DNA from: Rhodocollybia butyracea
Lineage: Eukaryota; Basidiomycota; Agaricomycetes; Agaricales; Omphalotaceae
Direction of reading: 5' to 3'
Length of the DNA: 64,000 bases
Assembly (NCBI GenBank): GCA_015501585.1
Contig: JADNRY010000010.1
Span: 741,566 to 805,565, forward strand
The position numbers and the translations under genes were made by a program. Position 1 is the first letter of the stretch. Every line of letters starts with the position of its first letter. The notes under the pieces were generated by a model. It searched no databases. It saw only the letters and a program-made list of their open reading frames with translations, and was not told where the DNA came from. Shown here one piece after another: positions 60,192 to 64,000 of the stretch.

Positions 60192-62107
60192 TCAGCGCAA
60201 AAAACTTCCCTTCCCCAACTTCACACTTCCACGAAACGGCAGACCATCGAGCTCCAAGCCATCAGTCGGCTCTGGCCCTTCAAATGGTATACCAGGCACA
60301 GTTACCTTGATCGCTGCACTCCCAAGGATTCCAGCTATAGCACTATTCCCGAAGATAAGCTAAAGAATATGTGAGCTTGTCGGAGCAGAGAACGTAACTT
60401 CAGAAGAACCTACCTTGCTGACGAAATTGCTGAACTCCTTGTCGTCCAGGCAAAACTTCAAGCGGTACATCGACAAGTTTGGCGGATACTGCGAATGTAG
60501 ACCCTTCTCCCTCTATTGGTTCTATTGCCACGCAACGCGAGTCAAGCCAATCTTCAGGCCTTATATGGCCGAAAGCTCCTTCAGGGAGGGGTCAGGTAAA
60601 GGAGGAGATTCTGGGGCAGTGTCGATATGTACGTTGTCCGGTACCTCTCCGTCGAACACCAATACATCTGGTAGGACATGTTTTACGCTGAGATCAAGGT
60701 TCATACCTCGGGGTAAAACGACATGCGCCAAGACTGTACCACTAGCCAAAAAGTGTTTCCTGGTTTAACCTTCATGTCATGGATAGTGACATTCCGTAAT
60801 ATTTTAGGTTTAGGACTTGGGGCGGGGAATATCGTCTCAAAAGTCATGTCTGAAATGAGTGGCGTCGAGATAGAAATGGGATTTGAACGGCCGGAGAGGT
60901 AGGAGTGACGAAGGTAGAAAGAGCCGGAAATGCATCCGATGAGAGAGAGAGAACATGGCCACTCATGCTAAGGGTGATGTTCGGATGTGTTAGATCAAAA
61001 GGATCGGTTTCGATGGATGCAATTGGTGTCACCGAAGAGTTTGACACAAGAGAGATAATGAAGAGAAGGGGTGGTGCTGTAAAGCTGAACGTTGACGGGG
61101 CAGGATCAATAACAGTCGCGATTGCTTGTATGGTTAATTTCTGGGCATCGTTGAGAAACTGAAAGGAACGTAGTGTAACTATATCCTCAAAAGACGGTAT
61201 AGGCGCGTTTCGCCCGGGATGGGGAAGCCCAGGAATTGGGGGAACTAAAAAAAAATGGTCAGAAAAAGAAGGCAAGGAGTCCAGTGAGCTCACATTTCAA
61301 GGAGAAGGCAGTTCGGACGTCATACAATTGACGGTGGAGTATATTTCTCCAACTAGTTCCAGTAAGCTTCCCGCCTCGGACCTCAACCGTTGGTACCTCC
61401 GTTTTAACAGCAACATATCCATTTCGCCAGGATTCTAGAGCAAAATGGAATAGGTCGGATGCATTTGTAGTTGGTCGTACCAACACTGGTACTGATATTG
61501 CTTGCAGCCACGTAGTCTCTGTCGGTGGGTTTACTGTGAGAGGTATCCCATTGGAGGTAGATCAATAGACGCAAGGATTACCGAAGAGTCTGAGCGGGAT
61601 GAGATGGTCGCCGTAGATGTCCAGACCGATACGGAGTTCATGTTTTCTACCCCAAACGGCCAAAATATTTCCATATTTTATCCATAACGCCATCATGTGG
61701 GTCAGAATCAACGCCTACAATGGCTCCTGCATCCAAGCCAATTCTTCCTTGAACGTTGCCCAAACTCCTTCGGATAATGACACATTTAACACATCCACTC
61801 GGTCAGGTCCCTGCACTACCAAAGCCTTGTCAAGTATATCTTGAGGGGACATATCTGATGCGCGAGAAGAGAATTTCCAGGCCACGAGAATCAGCACAGC
61901 TAGTGCACAGATACATATCAGTAGTGTTATTAGGAATACACGGAAAAGTCGATATCCTAATCGTCTTAGAGGGGGAGGGGTTGATCCCTCTGCATGAGGG
62001 ATAGAAGTGGAAGAGCCAGAAGCAAGAAGTGGTGTGCGCTCGGTGAAATCTTGAGCTCTGCCTTTACCTTTCCCAGGTATGGCTGCGGGTTCAGTGTTGG
62101 TGGGCAT
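60192..62107 (-). pseudogene. Single-TM lumenal protein (possibly Tag1-like), frame-broken
   Basis: Start at 62107 (MPTNTEPAAIPGKGKGRAQD). A Ser/Pro-rich cytosolic part is followed by one membrane helix (RVFLITLLICICALAVLILVA) and a long lumenal region of beta-rich repeats: GAIVGVDSDPHDGVMD, SASDLF-like and FHFALESWRNGYVAVKTEV, LRSFQFLNDAQKLTIQAIAT, FLASGTVLAHVVLPRGM, LIFGNSAIAGILGSAAIKVT, ending LPFRGSVKLGKGSFLR. The topology suits fungal vacuolar Tag1-like proteins, but that name is a weak guess. Continuous reading requires several one-base shifts, for example near 61762, 60752, 60573 and 60450. All lie beside short runs of identical bases or dinucleotides. Confidence 0.55.
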
Positions 62108-62417
62108 GTTGGGGAAAGGAGACGCCCGTGACGCTTAATTACACCACTAGTGACTTTAAATTAGCGCCGAAACCCCCCAAGCTGCTTAATTAACTTGGAT
62201 CCAAGCTTTGATCAACTTGCGCAATGTTGATCATCGTAGTAGCCACTGCCTGCTTCAACTTAGTTTGAACCGCTCTTCATTTCAGGCTATTCATCATGAT
62301 ATAATGTTTCGTCCTCTACGCTCTCCTTGTTAGACTGGTTCTACGATCTTTTTACCAGTGCGGACTGGAAAACCTTTCTTTTGACTTCAAAACTCCTTAG
62401 GGCAGGGGAGCTACATT
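62108..62417. promoter_or_regulatory. Divergent intergenic region
   Basis: Lies between the single-TM protein gene and the last plus-strand gene. No specific element recognised. Confidence 0.35.
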
Positions 62418-63680
62418 ATGTCCACTTTTCGAATGTGTGTATGTGACCACCTGCATTTGTACAGCTCTAAAATTTTACTAGTTTTTTGCTCTGGTGTCTG
62501 CTGTCACCAGTACGACTTTCTCGTTGCATCCTCTTCACCCCCATTCCTCCAAATAGTACTTCTTCCATGATAACATTAACTGGACTCGCAATGAAACCTC
62601 GGATCCAAAGATGTGGCCCTAGTCCCCATACTCTCGATGGAGGAAGACAATATACCCGTCATTGAGTTCCAGCTCGTAAAAAACTCAAGTGGATCATCGG
62701 GCGTAGTCGAAGTCGAAGTTCCAATTTCAAAATCTGTGTGAGTTTTTGACTCTCGTCAAAACAGTCTTTCCTAAATTCCACGTTTACGTAGAAACATTTC
62801 GCTCCTTACTGCCACTGTCGATCCCAAGTAAGCCGGCTCAAATCGGTGAGAGATGATTGTTCTGACAACAAAAGCCCAAAGCAGGGCCTCGTATTCGATG
62901 TCAAAATTTTCGGCTCTAGCGATTTGCAAACTTTCGCTTTAACAAAGCCAACACATCTTCTCCACAAATAAGCCCTGGCATCTTGCCACCAAACGTAGCA
63001 AGGTGAGGTCTGTAATATTCTATATTAACAGAGTTTTCATAACATTCCTACGTAGTATGATACTGCGCCTCCTTCCAGTAAACTACATCTCATTTCTGGG
63101 AGCCGTGCTGGGGCCAGTGTGTTTCTTGTTACTGCTCTTGGCCTTTTTCTTTTCTACCGTCGGCGCCGTGCTCGTGCGCGCGCCAGAGAACAGCTCCGTC
63201 AGGAGCACGATATATCGATGCTCCCCCCAGACATCTTTCACTTGGTGTTCCGCGGAAAGGACAGTGGGAGATCAACCGTCAGTTCGTCGTTCCTTTAGCA
63301 CAGGATCCACTCGTACTCACCAACTCACATTTCGCCTGCACTGGCCTTACGAGCAACTGCCGCGCCATCTTCTTTTGGAGAAGCTATCATAAAATCCCCA
63401 ACTCGCTACGCATTTCCTAGCAGCTCGCTCTTCCCAAAAGGCCTTAAATCCGACTTCTGACTCAAACCGGTTTAGATCACCAGAGTCAAGTCGAACGAGC
63501 AATTGCTCGATTACAGAACAAGCAAAGCAGCTGCAATCGCAATCCGACAGTGGTGATAGAGATACTGTTGAAGGCATCGAAGATGAAGTGAGGATCATTC
63601 AGGTCTTGCTAGAGATGGAGAGGTTGAAACGCCTGCCGAGTTCAGAGCCCAGGGATCAACTGAGTTGTAGACATATGCTA
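62418..63680 (+). pseudogene. Single-TM mucin-like membrane protein, frame-broken
   Basis: Pieces in order are FFALVSAVTSTTFSLHP (signal-like), INWTRNETSDP, VALVPILSMEEDNIPVIEFQ, GSSGVVEVEVPIS, then a membrane helix (GAVLGPV followed in another frame by VTALGLFLF), a Tyr-Arg-Arg-Arg-Arg stop-transfer with ARARAREQLRQEHD, and MLPPDIFHLVFRGKDSGRST. Such proteins, with a short ectodomain, one helix and a charged tail, are frequent in agaricomycetes. At least two frame slips (about 62605 and 63115) are needed. Start and end positions are approximate. Confidence 0.5.
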
Positions 63681-64000
63681 TAACAGTGCTATCTTTCCAA
63701 CTGATCCTTTTGATGATAGTGTTTCCGGTCAAGGTTGCCGACTGTTCTCATCTCAAGTTGCAGATGCCGAACCGCAATCTGTTTTATGTTCCTGTCTTCC
63801 CGCAATGCAACTAAGCCTTTATATTCATACTTCTATTCGGTATTCAAGTTGAAGCACAAATGCTGTCCACTTCGGCTCGTATTTTCATCAGTTTCCCTAA
63901 CCACCTGATGACCTTTGACAAGACGCTAAGAGGTACCACCGAGGTTAAGGCTCATGCTGTTAGCACTCTTTCTCTTCTATATATCGCGCGAGGTCGGGAT
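63681..64000. other. Window end, no gene seen
   Basis: No coding frame with recognisable motifs; may be 3' flank of the preceding gene or promoter of a gene beyond the window. Confidence 0.3.

Overview
The window reads as nuclear DNA of a filamentous basidiomycete, most likely an agaricomycete mushroom-forming fungus. Genes carry many short introns (about 50-60 nt) with GT-AG or GC-AG borders, tRNA genes contain introns after the anticodon, and several families are typical of agaricomycetes: F-box proteins with a SRWRELALSSPSLW-type segment, fungal 7TM proteins, RLARGLPPLPP secreted proteins and single-TM mucin-like proteins. No database search was possible; all family calls are by recognition of motifs. 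Most exon borders were placed by hand, and for six genes they give a clean reading frame end to end.

Layout. 0-9 kb: a 5'-partial unknown gene, an unknown conserved gene (-), a 1448-residue VPS9-domain Rab5 GEF (-), and an F-box protein (+). 9-20 kb is a dense block of conserved growth-control and RNA genes: TAP42 (+), an NDR/Cbk1 kinase (-), a polytopic membrane protein (+), an MBP1-type APSES/ankyrin factor (-) and, from the same 108-bp divergent promoter, the U4/U6 snRNP protein PRP4 (+).

20-35 kb is a rearranged accessory block. A roughly 3-kb unit (a 7TM gene plus the 5' end of the vacuolar channel gene YVC1) occurs twice in direct orientation. The left unit keeps an intact 7TM gene but only a stub of YVC1. 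The right unit has a broken 7TM gene but the complete YVC1. Between them lies a P-loop NTPase gene whose 5' end is also copied next to the YVC1 stub.

35-45 kb: a UPF0303 gene (-) and an FAD oxidoreductase (+) diverge from about 60 bp. They are followed by a giant septation-type kinase (-) with calponin-homology, kinase and C1 domains and a probable CaaX end. 45-50 kb is gene-poor and holds tRNA-Glu(CTC), a decayed copy of it, and tRNA-Arg(TCT). 50-54 kb: a BYE1-like PHD/TFIIS-M/SPOC factor (+).

55-64 kb: four neighbouring genes (A1 aspartic protease, RLARGLPPLPP secreted protein, single-TM lumenal protein, single-TM mucin-like protein) all show single-base frame breaks, mostly at short base runs. 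Elsewhere the conserved genes I could splice are clean. Either this end is a pseudogene cluster or its consensus sequence is poor.
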